From: CALDTK01 sp965215215
GTDB lineage: Bacteria > Bacteroidota > Bacteroidia > Chitinophagales > Saprospiraceae
DNA length: 64,000 bases
Assembly (NCBI GenBank): GCA_965215215.1
Contig: OZ244043.1
Location: 2,480,001 to 2,544,000 of the forward strand
Reading direction: 5' to 3'
How positions within the stretch are numbered: the first letter of the stretch is position 1; every line of letters starts with the position of its first letter. A program made the position numbers and the translations under genes. A model generated the notes under the pieces. That model had not been told where the DNA came from, ran no database searches, and saw nothing but the letters and a program-made list of their open reading frames with translations. Shown here piece after piece: positions 48,038 to 61,700 of the stretch.

Positions 48038-49480
48038 ATGAGATTCACGCTGATTTGTTTAGCCCTATTCGGATTTTCCGCCTTCGCTAGTGCGCAGGGC
48101 ACGCGTTGCCTCTCGGGCGACTGTACCGACGGCTCGGGCTACGGGATCCTCTCCAACGGCGACCGCTACGAGGGCACCTGGGTCGGCAACCTCATGGACG
48201 GACAGGGGGAGTACACCTATACCTCCGGCGCGACCTACACCGGCGATTTTCGCAGGGGCAAGATGCACGGCGAGGGGGTGATGCGCTACCCCGATGGTAC
48301 CTACTACACGGGCGATTGGCGTGATAACAAAAAGCATGGAACCGGCCGACTCGTGAAGATCAGCGGCGAGACCATCGCCGGCACCTGGGCCAACGGCAGC
48401 AAGGTGGCCGCTCCCGCAAAACCGACTGAGTCGGATCCCTTTGGGGAGCGAGATCTAAAGGATTGCAACACCGACTTTTGCGCCAGCGGGGAAGGCCGCT
48501 ATACTTACCGCGATGGTGCCGTGTACGAGGGTGAGTTTGTGGACGGCGAGCCGATCGGCAGGGGCAAGGTGCGCTACGCGAACGGGGATCGTTACGCCGG
48601 GGGGTGGAAGGGGAACGCGCCCCACGGCAAGGGGAGCTACAGCTTCCACAGCGGCAAGAAGGTCGCGGGTAACTGGGAGGACGGGCGCCTCATCAGTCGC
48701 GCTTACGAAAACAGCAACGTAGTACTCGCCTCGAACACCGACGTGCGCGAAAAGGCCGCCGACGGCGAGCCCACTATGTACGCCGTCATTGTGGGCATCG
48801 GCGCCTACAGCGCTATGCAGACCCTCAACTACACCGACGACGACGCCTACCAGATGTACGCGTTCCTGAAGAGTCCGGAGGGTGGGGCGCTCCCGGACGA
48901 GCAGCTCGAAGTGCTGGTCGACGAGCGCGCCACCCGGGCCAACATCGAGCGTGCGCTGACCGAAAAGCTCGACCAGGCCGACGCCGACGACGTAGTCGTG
49001 TTTTACTTCTCCGGTCACGGCGTCGATGGCTACTTCGTACCGGTCGACTACGACGGCGTGCACAACCTGCTCTCGCACGAGCGCGTGGAGCAACTACTCG
49101 AAGGCTCCGCCGCCAAGCACAAGCTCGTGTTGGCGGATGCGTGCCACAGCGGGGGACTACTCGCCGCGCGCGCGGCGAGCACCTCCGCCACCCGCCTCTA
49201 CGCCGCCTTCACCGAGAGCAGGGGCGGGACCGCCCTGCTGCTCTCGAGCCGCAGTGAGGAGGTCAGTCTCGAGGCCAACGGATTGCGCTCCGGCGTCTTC
49301 TCCCACTTCGTGATGCGCGGCATGCGTGGCGAGGCCGACCGGGACGCCAACCGCGTCGTGACCGTCGACGAACTCTTCGACTACACCTACGAGCGCGTAC
49401 GCAGCTACACGGGGGGGCGACAGACGCCGGTACTCACCGGGGAGTTCGACTCCAGTATGCCCGTTGCGGTGCTTAGGTAA
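48038..49480 (+). CDS. Secreted MORN-repeat and caspase-like (peptidase C14) protein
   Basis: A 480-residue protein with an N-terminal signal peptide (FTLICLALFGFSAFASAQ). Residues about 35-230 hold about five or six MORN repeats (GDRYEGTWVGNLMDGQGEY; GATYTGDFRRGKMHGEG; GTYYTGDWRDNKKHGTG; AVYEGEFVDGEPIGRG; DRYAGGWKGNAPHGKG). The C-terminal domain is caspase-like: YAVIVGIGAYSAMQTLNYTD, catalytic His in VFYFSGHGVDG (about residue 327) and catalytic Cys in LVLADACHSGG (about 368). The catalytic dyad is intact. The protein is probably periplasmic or surface-exposed, so it is unlikely to be a cytoplasmic cell-death protease. Target unknown. Confidence 0.9.
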   Translation: MRFTLICLALFGFSAFASAQGTRCLSGDCTDGSGYGILSNGDRYEGTWVGNLMDGQGEYTYTSGATYTGDFRRGKMHGEGVMRYPDGTYYTGDWRDNKKHGTGRLVKISGETIAGTWANGSKVAAPAKPTESDPFGERDLKDCNTDFCASGEGRYTYRDGAVYEGEFVDGEPIGRGKVRYANGDRYAGGWKGNAPHGKGSYSFHSGKKVAGNWEDGRLISRAYENSNVVLASNTDVREKAADGEPTMYAVIVGIGAYSAMQTLNYTDDDAYQMYAFLKSPEGGALPDEQLEVLVDERATRANIERALTEKLDQADADDVVVFYFSGHGVDGYFVPVDYDGVHNLLSHERVEQLLEGSAAKHKLVLADACHSGGLLAARAASTSATRLYAAFTESRGGTALLLSSRSEEVSLEANGLRSGVFSHFVMRGMRGEADRDANRVVTVDELFDYTYERVRSYTGGRQTPVLTGEFDSSMPVAVLR

Positions 49481-49603
49481 ATTAGGTACGGGCGCGTAGT
49501 AGTCGCGCGATCGAAATGGGATGAGGTTGTCCCTGATTGGCGAATTCTGCATACTTTCGCGCCCCGTTGCAAAAAGCAACACTTTACCAACCTCTATCTA
49601 CTT

Positions 49604-50155
49604 ATGACTCAATACGAAGTCACGTTCATCGTCGATCCGGTGCTGTCGGGCGATGAATCGAAATCGACAGTTCAGACCTACCAAGACCTTATTACCGACA
49701 AAGATGGCAAGATCGTCAACGTCGATAGTATCGGTCTCCGCAGTCTTGCCTACCCGATCAACAAGCGCACCACCGGCGTCTACTACTGCGTCGAATTTCA
49801 GGCTCCTGGGTCGGTACTCGACCAGCTCGAACTCGCCATGCTCCGCGATGAGCGCGTGATGCGCTTTCTGACCGTGAAGCTCGACAAGTACGGGGTGAAG
49901 TACAACGACGACAAGCGCAACGGCAGGATCGGCCGCAAGCGCGAGCAAGTTTCCGACGAGATCCAGGAGGAGAGAGAGAAGGAAGATACGCTCAGGGGCA
50001 CCGGAGCCGCTCCGGCCAAAGGGGCTAGGCCTGCACCGAATCCGGTAAGGGAAGCCCCGCAACCGGTGCCTACCGCCGATACCATTCCCGCGGCAAAGCC
50101 GGTCGAGGCCGTTGCGGATAGGACGGCCGATGCCGCGCCCCCCGTTAAGCAGTAA
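49604..50155 (+). CDS. rpsF: 30S ribosomal protein bS6 with long C-terminal tail
   Basis: A 183-residue protein. The first 100 residues are bS6: TQYEVTFIVDPVLSGDES, SIGLRSLAYPINKRTTGVYY, LRDERVMRFLTVKLDKYG. The remaining 75-80 residues form a low-complexity tail rich in Ala, Pro, Glu and Arg, longer than in most bS6 proteins. It binds bS18 in the 30S platform. First gene of rpsF-rpsR-rplI. Upstream, TACTTTCG (49552-49559) resembles a -7 element, with TTG 22 bases ahead. Confidence 0.95.
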   Translation: MTQYEVTFIVDPVLSGDESKSTVQTYQDLITDKDGKIVNVDSIGLRSLAYPINKRTTGVYYCVEFQAPGSVLDQLELAMLRDERVMRFLTVKLDKYGVKYNDDKRNGRIGRKREQVSDEIQEEREKEDTLRGTGAAPAKGARPAPNPVREAPQPVPTADTIPAAKPVEAVADRTADAAPPVKQ

Positions 50156-50219
50156 CCCAGCGTACTGAGCAAAGCGGTTTTTATTCCTCCCTTTTCCACT
50201 TTTACAACGACGATGCCCC

Positions 50220-50486
50220 ATGGCAACCCGCGACGACATTAAATTTTTGTCCAATCCCAAGATCGGACGCAAGCGTAAGAAGTACTGCCGCTTCACGAAG
50301 TACGGCATCAAGTACATCGACTATAAAGATCCCGACTTCCTCACCCAGTTCCTCAACGAGCAGGGCAAGATCCTCCCCCGCCGCATTACCGGCAACTCGC
50401 TCAAATGGCAGCGCCGTGTATCGACCGCGATCAAGCGCGCGCGCCAGTTGGCCTACCTCCCTTTCGTCACCGACCAGCTCAAGTAA
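50220..50486 (+). CDS. rpsR: 30S ribosomal protein bS18
   Basis: An 88-residue basic protein with the bS18 core: KKYCRFTKYGIKYIDYKDPD, then LPRRITGNSLKWQRRVSTAI and KRARQLAYLPFV. It pairs with bS6 in the small subunit platform. Located 64 bases after rpsF and 25 before rplI, the usual bacterial order. Confidence 0.97.
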   Translation: MATRDDIKFLSNPKIGRKRKKYCRFTKYGIKYIDYKDPDFLTQFLNEQGKILPRRITGNSLKWQRRVSTAIKRARQLAYLPFVTDQLK

Positions 50487-50511
50487 GCTGTCCTCAAAAC
50501 GTCTTTAGACC

Positions 50512-50958
50512 ATGGATATCATACTCCTGGAGAACATCAATAAGGTAGGGGACAAGCACGAGGTCGTGTCTGTGAAGCCTGGCTTCGCCCGCAATTTTCT
50601 GATCCCACGCGGTAAGGCGCTGATCGCCAACGGCTCCAACCGCAAGCGACTCGAACACTTACGCAGTCTCGACGAGGCGCGCGAGGGGGCTCGCCTCAGC
50701 GAGTACCGTGAGATCGCGACCAAGCTCAAGGATGCGACCGTTCGTATCCCGATGAAGGCGGGGGCGAACGGCAAGATCTTCGGTTCGGTAACGAACGTGC
50801 AGATCGCGCAGGCGCTGCGCGAGCAATTCGACGTCGACCTCGAGCGCCGTAAGATCGAGGTGCCCGAAGAGGTAAAAGCCCTCGGTACGTACTCGGCGGT
50901 ACTCAACCTCCACAAGGAGGTGCAGTCGTCCGTTTCCTTCGAATTGGTGGAGGACTAG
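50512..50958 (+). CDS. rplI: 50S ribosomal protein bL9
   Basis: A 148-residue bL9. The N-terminal domain reads MDIILLENINKVGDKHEVV and VKPGFARNFLIPRGKALIA, followed by the long connecting helix and the C-terminal domain (KIFGSVTNVQIAQAL). Normal length for the family. Last gene of the operon; a hairpin at 51012 follows. Confidence 0.97.
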   Translation: MDIILLENINKVGDKHEVVSVKPGFARNFLIPRGKALIANGSNRKRLEHLRSLDEAREGARLSEYREIATKLKDATVRIPMKAGANGKIFGSVTNVQIAQALREQFDVDLERRKIEVPEEVKALGTYSAVLNLHKEVQSSVSFELVED

Positions 50959-51011
50959 TCCCCCCGGATTACCACCCTACGAAGGGATTCTTCCGAATCG
51001 TTCCTCGGTCA

Positions 51012-51055
51012 AACGCCCCGCTTTTGCTCCTGTGCAAGAGTGGGGCGTTCTCGTT
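51012..51055 (+). terminator. Terminator-like hairpin after rplI
   Basis: AACGCCCC (51012-51019) pairs with GGGGCGTT (51042-51049) around a 22-base loop, followed by a T-containing CTCGTTT. The stem is strong but the T-run is broken. It most likely ends the ribosomal protein transcript. Confidence 0.6.
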
Positions 51056-51099
51056 TCGGGGCACCATCCCGTACAGCCGGGCCTGAGTGCGTAGGGCGG

Positions 51100-51885
51100 C
51101 TAAACCGGCTTCCAACCGAGCTCGCCGCCCTTCGTTTTCAGCCAGTCGTCGGCTCGGTCATAATCCGGCATGGCTCCGTAAACTAGGGTCCAAAAGCGAT
51201 CCGAGTGATTCATCTCGATGCGGTGGGCGAGCTCGTGCACGATAACCGCGCGCAAACAGTCTTCAGGCGCGGCCAGTAGGCGAGAACTCAGCGAGATGGT
51301 TCCTCTCCCGGAGCAGCTGCCCCAACGCGAGCGGGTAGGGGAGAGCTTGAGTCGACCCACCTCAACCCGGAAGTGTGCTTGGTTGACCTGCTCAATCAAA
51401 GTTACAACCTCCGGTGTGGCCTGATTTGCGGCGATGCGGTAAAGTAGCTTTTCGACGAGTTCGCTCCGCTGCTTCGCGGGGGTATCCTCGGGCAGCCGTA
51501 CGCGTACCAATCCGGGTTGGAGTAGGCGCGCAGACGCACCTCGCAGGGCTGCCTCCTCAAGCCGGATTTGGTAATGATAGGGGCCCAGCGCCCACGATTC
51601 ACCGTGGTTGAACCGGTGCGTTTGGTGTGCCGCCGCCAGCGCGGGACGCCTCGCGACGGCATCCGCGAGCCAAGTCTTAAACTCCAACGTGCGGGTACGG
51701 ACCTCCTCGGCGGAGGTTTGGTTAGGCATACGGAGGTAGGCCTTGCGCTGCGTAAGGCTGTAGCGCGTGTTGCGCCGTGCTTCCAAGCGAATTTCGAAGG
51801 GCACCTCGCAAGCCGTAAGCGTAGCGGTACCCTGCTCGATGATGACGGGTTCTGGCGAAAGCCTCGTCTTTCTTCGGTTAGCCAT
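51100..51885 (-). CDS. YgjP-type zinc metallopeptidase (DUF45)
   Basis: A 261-residue protein with the YgjP/WssL signature: SRWGSCSGRGTISLSSRLLA followed by the zinc motif VIVHELAHRIEMNHSDRFW near the C-terminus. HELAH supplies the two His ligands and catalytic Glu, and the His of NHSDRFW the third ligand. No signal peptide. Its start overlaps the end of serC by 8 bases, so it is translated after serC. Physiological substrate unknown. Confidence 0.88.
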   Translation of the reverse strand: MANRRKTRLSPEPVIIEQGTATLTACEVPFEIRLEARRNTRYSLTQRKAYLRMPNQTSAEEVRTRTLEFKTWLADAVARRPALAAAHQTHRFNHGESWALGPYHYQIRLEEAALRGASARLLQPGLVRVRLPEDTPAKQRSELVEKLLYRIAANQATPEVVTLIEQVNQAHFRVEVGRLKLSPTRSRWGSCSGRGTISLSSRLLAAPEDCLRAVIVHELAHRIEMNHSDRFWTLVYGAMPDYDRADDWLKTKGGELGWKPV

Positions 51886-52969
51886 GCGAGGCTTCGAAAT
51901 CCTGCATGGTCTGAGTGAGCGCCTCGACGCCCGCGAGATCCATAGCGTTGTACATCGAAGCGCGGAAGCCGCCCACCGAGCGGTGACCTTTGAGCGCGTC
52001 GATGCGGCGCTCCTTGCAGAGGTCGAGGAAGGGTTGCGTGAGGGCGCCGTCGAGCACGTCGAAGGTGGCGTTCATGTGCGAGCGATCCTCCTTGGCCACC
52101 GTACCCCCGAAGAGCGGGTTGCGATCGATCTCGCCGTAGATGGCGTCGAACTTAACCTTGTTGTTGCGCTGCATGCCCTCGACGCCCCCGTTCTCCTTGA
52201 CCCAGCGCATGGTGAGCATGCTTACGTAGACGGGGAAAACCGGCGGCGTATTGAACATGGAGTCCGCCTTGATGTGTGAGCGGTAGTCGATCATGCTCGG
52301 GAGCTGCCGATCGACTTTACCGAGGAGATCCTTGCGCACGTAAACGAGGGTGACGCCGGCCGGCCCCATGTTCTTCTGGGCGCCCGCGTAGACGACGCCG
52401 AACCGGTCGGTCGGGATGGGGCGACTGAAGATGTCGGAAGACATATCCGCCACGAGCGGAAGCGGTGTTTCGGGAAACTCCTGCAGCTGAGTTCCGAAGA
52501 TGGTATTGTTGCTGGTCAGGTGGAAGTAGCTACCGTCGGTAGGAGCGGTGTAACCCTTCGGAATGAAGGTGTACTTATCGTCCGCGGAGCTGGCCACCAC
52601 GTTGACGCCCCCGAAGAGCTTAGCTTCCTTGATGGCCTTAGCCGACCAGGTGCCGGTATCCAGGTAGTGCGCGGTGCCGTCTGAGGGAAGTAAGTTGTAG
52701 GGAACGGTAAAGAACTGACTCGTGGCGCCCCCGCCCACGAATATGGCGTCGTAGTCGTCGGAGAAGCCGAGTAGCTCGAGCGCGAGTGCCCGGGCCTCCT
52801 CCATCACGGCGATGAATTCTTTGGAGCGGTGGGAGATCTCCAGGATGGAAAGTCCGCGCCCGTAGTCGGTTACCGCCTCCGCGGCTTGCGCCAAAACGGA
52901 TTGCGGAAGGATGGCCGGTCCGGCGGAGAAATTGTAGGTCTTGAGCTGGGCGGCGGTAGCAGTATCCAT
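51878..52969 (-). CDS. serC: Phosphoserine aminotransferase
   Basis: A 363-residue fold-type I PLP enzyme. It begins TYNFSAGPAILPQSVLAQA and has FVGGGATSQFFTVPYNLL, the PLP-binding Lys in YAGAQKNMGPAGVTLVYVRK, and a C-terminal GHRSVGGFRASMYNAM. It makes 3-phosphoserine from 3-phosphohydroxypyruvate and glutamate for serine synthesis. A TACCTTCG element lies on the reverse strand at 53009-53002, about 33 bases from the ATG. Confidence 0.95.
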   Translation of the reverse strand: MDTATAAQLKTYNFSAGPAILPQSVLAQAAEAVTDYGRGLSILEISHRSKEFIAVMEEARALALELLGFSDDYDAIFVGGGATSQFFTVPYNLLPSDGTAHYLDTGTWSAKAIKEAKLFGGVNVVASSADDKYTFIPKGYTAPTDGSYFHLTSNNTIFGTQLQEFPETPLPLVADMSSDIFSRPIPTDRFGVVYAGAQKNMGPAGVTLVYVRKDLLGKVDRQLPSMIDYRSHIKADSMFNTPPVFPVYVSMLTMRWVKENGGVEGMQRNNKVKFDAIYGEIDRNPLFGGTVAKEDRSHMNATFDVLDGALTQPFLDLCKERRIDALKGHRSVGGFRASMYNAMDLAGVEALTQTMQDFEASHG

Positions 52970-53001
52970 AGGGGGAGACGTGTGATAACAGGGTCTGGCC
53001 G

Positions 53002-53009
53002 CGAAGGTA
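53002..53009 (-). promoter_or_regulatory. Candidate -7 element of serC
   Basis: The reverse strand reads TACCTTCG, the same sequence as the -7 element of the DUF4920 promoter. There is no exact TTG 19 bases upstream, so confidence is limited. The distance to the serC ATG is consistent with a short leader. Confidence 0.4.
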
Positions 53010-53091
53010 GTACGGTGGTAAAGGAGAAATGGGGGGAAGGGGGCGGGGATGTCACAGCTTTGCCAGACACAAAATCTTTGCGTCCGGGGGG

Positions 53092-53121
53092 TTGCTTAGA
53101 AGCGAAATAGGACTACATTTG
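53092..53121 (+). promoter_or_regulatory. rRNA operon promoter P1
   Basis: TTG (53092-53094), a 19-base spacer and TACATTTG (53114-53121) match the Bacteroidota primary sigma consensus exactly. It lies about 320 bases upstream of the 16S gene and is the first of two tandem promoters. Confidence 0.75.
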
Positions 53122-53195
53122 CAGCCGCTTAGCGAGAAAGCGTTGGCAATGGCCACGGAAATATCTTGCTAGTCGGAAAATTTACAAGGGATTTC

Positions 53196-53225
53196 TTGGC
53201 GGTATCAACGCCTGGACTATCTTTG
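53196..53225 (+). promoter_or_regulatory. rRNA operon promoter P2
   Basis: TTG (53196-53198), a 19-base spacer and TATCTTTG (53218-53225) again match the Bacteroidota consensus exactly. It is 104 bases after P1 with the same internal spacing, giving the tandem arrangement usual for strong rRNA operons. Confidence 0.78.
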
Positions 53226-53307
53226 CCGCCCGCTCGGAACGACGAGCGGGTCTTGTAAGTAGCTGGGCAGTCTGTGAGGAGGAATTTAGCTACGTAACAA
53301 GTTCATT

Positions 53308-53335
53308 GACAGCTGGGAGGAAGAGAGAAGTAAGG
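53308..53335 (+). other. pre-16S processing stem, left arm
   Basis: The segment starting GACAGC and containing GGGAGGAAGAGAGAAGTAAG is complementary to 55073-55100 after the 16S gene (CTTACTCTCTCTTCCTC and GGCTGTC). The two arms would form the long duplex cut by RNase III to release pre-16S rRNA. Confidence 0.7.
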
Positions 53336-53442
53336 CATTCGGCCGAGGGGCTTCGGCTTTGAGGCGAATGAGATTTATAGCTACGAATTAGACGATGCCA
53401 GTTTGTGACGACGACTTAGTTGTGGACATGCTTACGAGCACC

Positions 53443-54974
<1,532 letters not shown>

Positions 54975-55110
54975 TTAGAGCGCAGCCCCTTTCCGGTGAA
55001 AGGGGCCATCAATATGGTTCCGCAGCAAAAAGAGTCGTTGCGAACTGCAGCGTCCTCGTAGTCGTGTCTACCCCTTACTCTCTCTTCCTCTTAGGCTGTC
55101 TTCTTGTGTG

Positions 55111-55162
55111 AGGTATGGTCGGTCGGCGATCATTGCACCGGGTTCGATCCCCGGTATACCTA
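55111..55162 (+). pseudogene. tRNA-like relic (acceptor plus T arm) in rRNA spacer
   Basis: AGGTATG (55111-55117) pairs over seven positions with TATACCT (55155-55161), and a perfect T arm CCGGG-TTCGATC-CCCGG (55138-55154) stands directly before the 3' acceptor strand, with A as discriminator. Only 20 bases lie between the 5' acceptor strand and the T arm, where a normal tRNA has about 40, so D and anticodon arms are missing or reduced to one small hairpin (GGTC paired with GATC). Its location is where spacer tRNAs usually sit. Probably a deleted tRNA gene; a functional minimal structure cannot be excluded. Confidence 0.6.
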
Positions 55163-55210
55163 CTCGGCGCGCTTCGGATTTATCCGGGCGTTCGCACGGA
55201 CGAGTTCATT

Positions 55211-55231
55211 GACAAGGACGGAGAAGAAGAG
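55211..55231 (+). other. pre-23S processing stem, left arm
   Basis: GACAAGGACGGAGAAGAAGA and the next G are complementary, with few mismatches, to 58408-58428 after the 23S gene. The pair would form the RNase III processing duplex for pre-23S rRNA. Confidence 0.7.
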
Positions 55232-55370
55232 AGCAAGTGGATCGCGTGAGCGATTAGCATTTGCACGATAGAATATCGAGATTTTTAAGGCCATTGGGTA
55301 ATACTGATGTTGCCCTTTCAAAGCTGAAGCTCGTGTACAACGCCGAGAGGTCGAGTACACGTCGAGAGTG

Positions 55371-58348
<2,978 letters not shown>

Positions 58349-58407
58349 AATTTATTATGCTTCGCACCTTACAGGTGCCGTAAGCTTCGTGCTCTGCTAA
58401 CACCCAA

Positions 58408-58428
58408 CTCTTCTTCGATGTCCTTGTC
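58408..58428 (+). other. pre-23S processing stem, right arm
   Basis: CTCTTCTTCGATGTCCTTGT plus one C pairs with the left arm at 55211-55231. It lies between the 23S and 5S genes, as expected for RNase III processing. Confidence 0.7.
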
Positions 58429-58517
58429 AGTGCTCCTCGTTTGAAGCGCGCCACAAACTATCGATCTCCAGGATGCTGGAGATCAAGCACTTGAGTAATC
58501 AAATGCGATCAAGACTT

Positions 58518-58628
58518 AAGGCGGTTATAGCGGGGGGGATCCACCTCTTCCCATCCCGAACAGAGAAGTTAAGCCCCCTAGCGCCGATGGTACTGCCCGC
58601 AACGGGTGGGAGAGTAGGTAGCCGCCGC
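58518..58628 (+). rRNA. 5S ribosomal RNA
   Basis: About 111 bases. Terminal helix GGCGG (58520-58524) pairs with CCGCC (58622-58626). The conserved core CCCATCCCGAACAGAGAAGT and GCCGATGGTACTGC are present, followed by GGGTGGGAGAGTAGGTAGCC. Last gene of the rRNA operon. Confidence 0.95.
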
Positions 58629-58638
58629 CCCACTAACC

Positions 58639-58686
58639 GACCACGGGGGTCGCCCGCGCGAACGCGCCGGCGGCCCCCCCGCGGTC
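58639..58686 (+). terminator. Strong GC hairpin after 5S, probable operon terminator
   Basis: GACCACGGGGGTCGCCCGCG on the left pairs with a C/G-rich right arm that ends GCGGTC, around an AACG loop. The stem is about 20 bases with a few bulges. No T-run follows, so it may end transcription by structure or with Rho. Confidence 0.5.
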
Positions 58687-58754
58687 CATAGCTCCCGCGA
58701 CCCCGATATCTATTCCGGGTTGCCTCGATCTGCCTCGCGTTACCTTGACCTGCG

Positions 58755-61700
58755 ATGGCTTTTACCTTGTTGCCCTTTCTCAGTACGCTATTCACGTGCT
58801 TTTTGCTGTATTGTGCTTCCGTGAGCTTAGCTCAAGGCAACCCCTACTTTCAGCAACAAGTCGATTACCAATTAACGGCTAGGCTCCGTCCGGTAACTTC
58901 CTCGGTGTCGGTGACTGGCCAGTTGGTGTACCACAACAATAGCCCGGAGGCACTCGACTCCATACCAATCCACCTCTGGGCCAACGCTTACCGTCGCCGG
59001 GAGAGTCCCTTCAGTCGGCAAATGCTCCGGGACGGGAAAACCGAATTCGCGTTCGCCCCCGCGGGGGCTCTCGGTGGAATCGACAGCCTCGTGTTTACGA
59101 GTGCTTCCGTGAGCGCCGTCGTTGCGCACAATCCGGAGTTGCACACCTTGCAGCTCACCGAGCCGCTACCCCCTGGGGGCAGTTTTGCGTTAAGCTTCTC
59201 CTATGCGTTGCGCGTACCCCTTACGTTCAGCCGGATGGGGAGGGGGGAGCAAACCTACCAGCTAACCCAGTGGTATCCGAAACCGGCTGTCTACGATCGC
59301 GGGGGGTGGCATCCGATTCCCTACCTCGACCAAGGGGAGTTTTACAGTGAGTTCGGCGACTATCAGGTGAGTATCGAGGTCCCCACGAACGGGATCGTCG
59401 CCGCGACCGGTGAGCTCGTCAACGATGTGGGAGTAGCCCTGCGCGAAGAGCGCATCCGGCAAACTCAAACCGATACGGTGGCCGTCGATTCACTGAGCTA
59501 CCGGCCGGGCAACGACACCTTTACCTACGTCGCCAAAGACGTCCACGATTTTGCCTGGTTTGCCGCCCCTCACTTCCGTATCCGTGTAGACAGCGCGGCC
59601 TTACGGCAAAACACCATTCCCGCCTACAGCTACTACGACAAGCGGGAAGCGCGACGCTGGCGTAACTCGGCGAACTACTTGGCCCGCGCTGCCGTATTTG
59701 CCGATAGTGCGGTGGGCCCGTACCCCTACCCGCAGATCTCGGCCGTGCGGGCTCCACTGGGTGCGGGCGGCGGCATGGAGTACCCCATGATTACCGTGAT
59801 CGGGCCTACAGGGTCCGACCGAGAACTCGACGAGGTGCTCGCCCACGAGGCGTTTCACAACTGGTTTTACGGTTTGCTGGCCTCCGACGAGCGTACGCAC
59901 CCCTGGATGGACGAAGGTCTCACCAGCTACTTCGAAGGCCGGTACATGGATCGCTACTACGCTGGGTACTCTCGCATCGCGGAAATCGTACCCGGGATGT
60001 TCGTCGGTGGATCGAACTACCGCGCGAGTTCCGGCCTGCATAGATTCCTCGCGCTGGCGAAGCGCGCTCCCGCACCCGATACCCACGGCGATTCGCTTAC
60101 GACCGTACAGTACGGAAGCGCCGCTTACCTCCAACCCCAGGGTCTGTTCGAGCTGCTCGACGCAAACTTGCCGGCCGGCGAGTTCGGAGAACGATTGAGT
60201 GCCTATTACGATACCTGGGCCCTTCGGCACCCGGGGCCAGACGATCTACGGGAGAGCTTGGGGGGGAGCGGAGTAGACTGGCTTTTCGACAACTTCCTCC
60301 TCGACACGCAAATACCCGACTACCGCATCTCGTCGGTAACCCGTACAGAGCGGCAACTGCAGGTGACCGTCGTCAACGATGGGGGAGTCGCCTCCCCGTT
60401 TCCGCTAGCGATCCAGGTCGGCGGAGACTCGACCCCGGTCAGAAACGAATGGATAGCCGGCTTCACCGGCGCGCGGACGATCGTATTCGACTCCGTCGAC
60501 GCTGCGCGGCTGACCGTCGCCATCGATCCCGAGCTACGGACACCCGAGCTAGCGAGGGGCGATAACTACTATCGACTCGGCTCGGTGTTGCCGAAGGCCA
60601 ACCGGCCTGTGGTCAATTTCCTCTCTCACGTCGGGCACCCGGATCGGACCGACGTCAACTTACTACCCCTACTCTCCTTCAACAGCACCGAGGGAGTCAT
60701 GTTGGGCGTCGGCGCCCACAACCACCTCTTGCTCGGGCAAAAGCTGCGCTTCGAGGCCCTCCCGTTTGTATCGACCCGTTCGGGCAGCGTGAACGGTCTG
60801 GCCGGGCTCAGCTACAGCTTCTACGAAGAGAACGCTTGGTGGCGGGAACTCGAGCTCTCGGCTCGCGGAAGAGCCTTCGGCTACAACCTCAACGAGACTT
60901 ACGACTACCGCGACCGCTTCCAACGCCTCACCCTCGGCGCCGAACTCCTGCTCAAGGCAAAACCAGGGCTACCGCTCGACAACCGGGTTTACGCCCGAAC
61001 GCACGTCATCAACCAAAACTACGCGGTAGGCGTAGAGGCAGCCACTCGGCGGTTTACCGAGGAGCAACTTCGCTACGCCGTCTACGAGTTCGGTTATTCG
61101 CTCACGAAGAACAGCGCGCTCCGTCCGACCCAACTCAACGTCGACCTACAAGCCGCTAAGGATCTCGGGCGGATCTCCGCTACCTACGACGTGGGTTTTC
61201 GCTACCGAGCGGAGCCGTCCTTCGTACGCATTCGAGCGTTCGCTGGCGCATTCGTAGCTCGCGACGATCCGGCTTTTCGCGCGGTGCTGCTGCCGAACGG
61301 GGTAAGTGGTTTCCTGAGCCAGCAGTACGATTACACCTTCGAAGAGCCTCTGATAAATCGTAGCGGCAATCCGGACAAGTTCGGGAACCAACACTTCGTA
61401 CGGGATGGGTCGTTGACGCTCCCCTTCCTGCTGCCGGTTCCCTTCTCGGACTCCTGGCTGGCGAGCGTTTCGGCGGTAGCCGATGCGCCGCTGCCGATCC
61501 CGTTTGTAAAGCTCCAAGCCTACTTCGACGTGGCCGGATATCCCGACGAGCGTACCGCGAGCGTAAGCAGTACGGTGCTCCCCTACACCGGCGGCCTGCG
61601 CTTGAGCGCGCTCGGCTCGAGCGTGGAACTCTCTTTTCCGCTGGTCAACAGTCCCCTCGTGCGGGAAGCGCTGCCCTTCCAGAGCGTCGATGCGAAATAC

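Larger units (their letters stand above)
54975..55370 (+). other. 16S-23S spacer without intact tRNA genes
   Basis: A 396-bp internal spacer. It contains the right arm of the 16S processing stem (55073-55100), a tRNA-like relic (55111-55162) and the left arm of the 23S processing stem (55211-55231). No full tRNA-Ile or tRNA-Ala cloverleaf is present, unlike the spacers of many bacteria. Confidence 0.75.
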
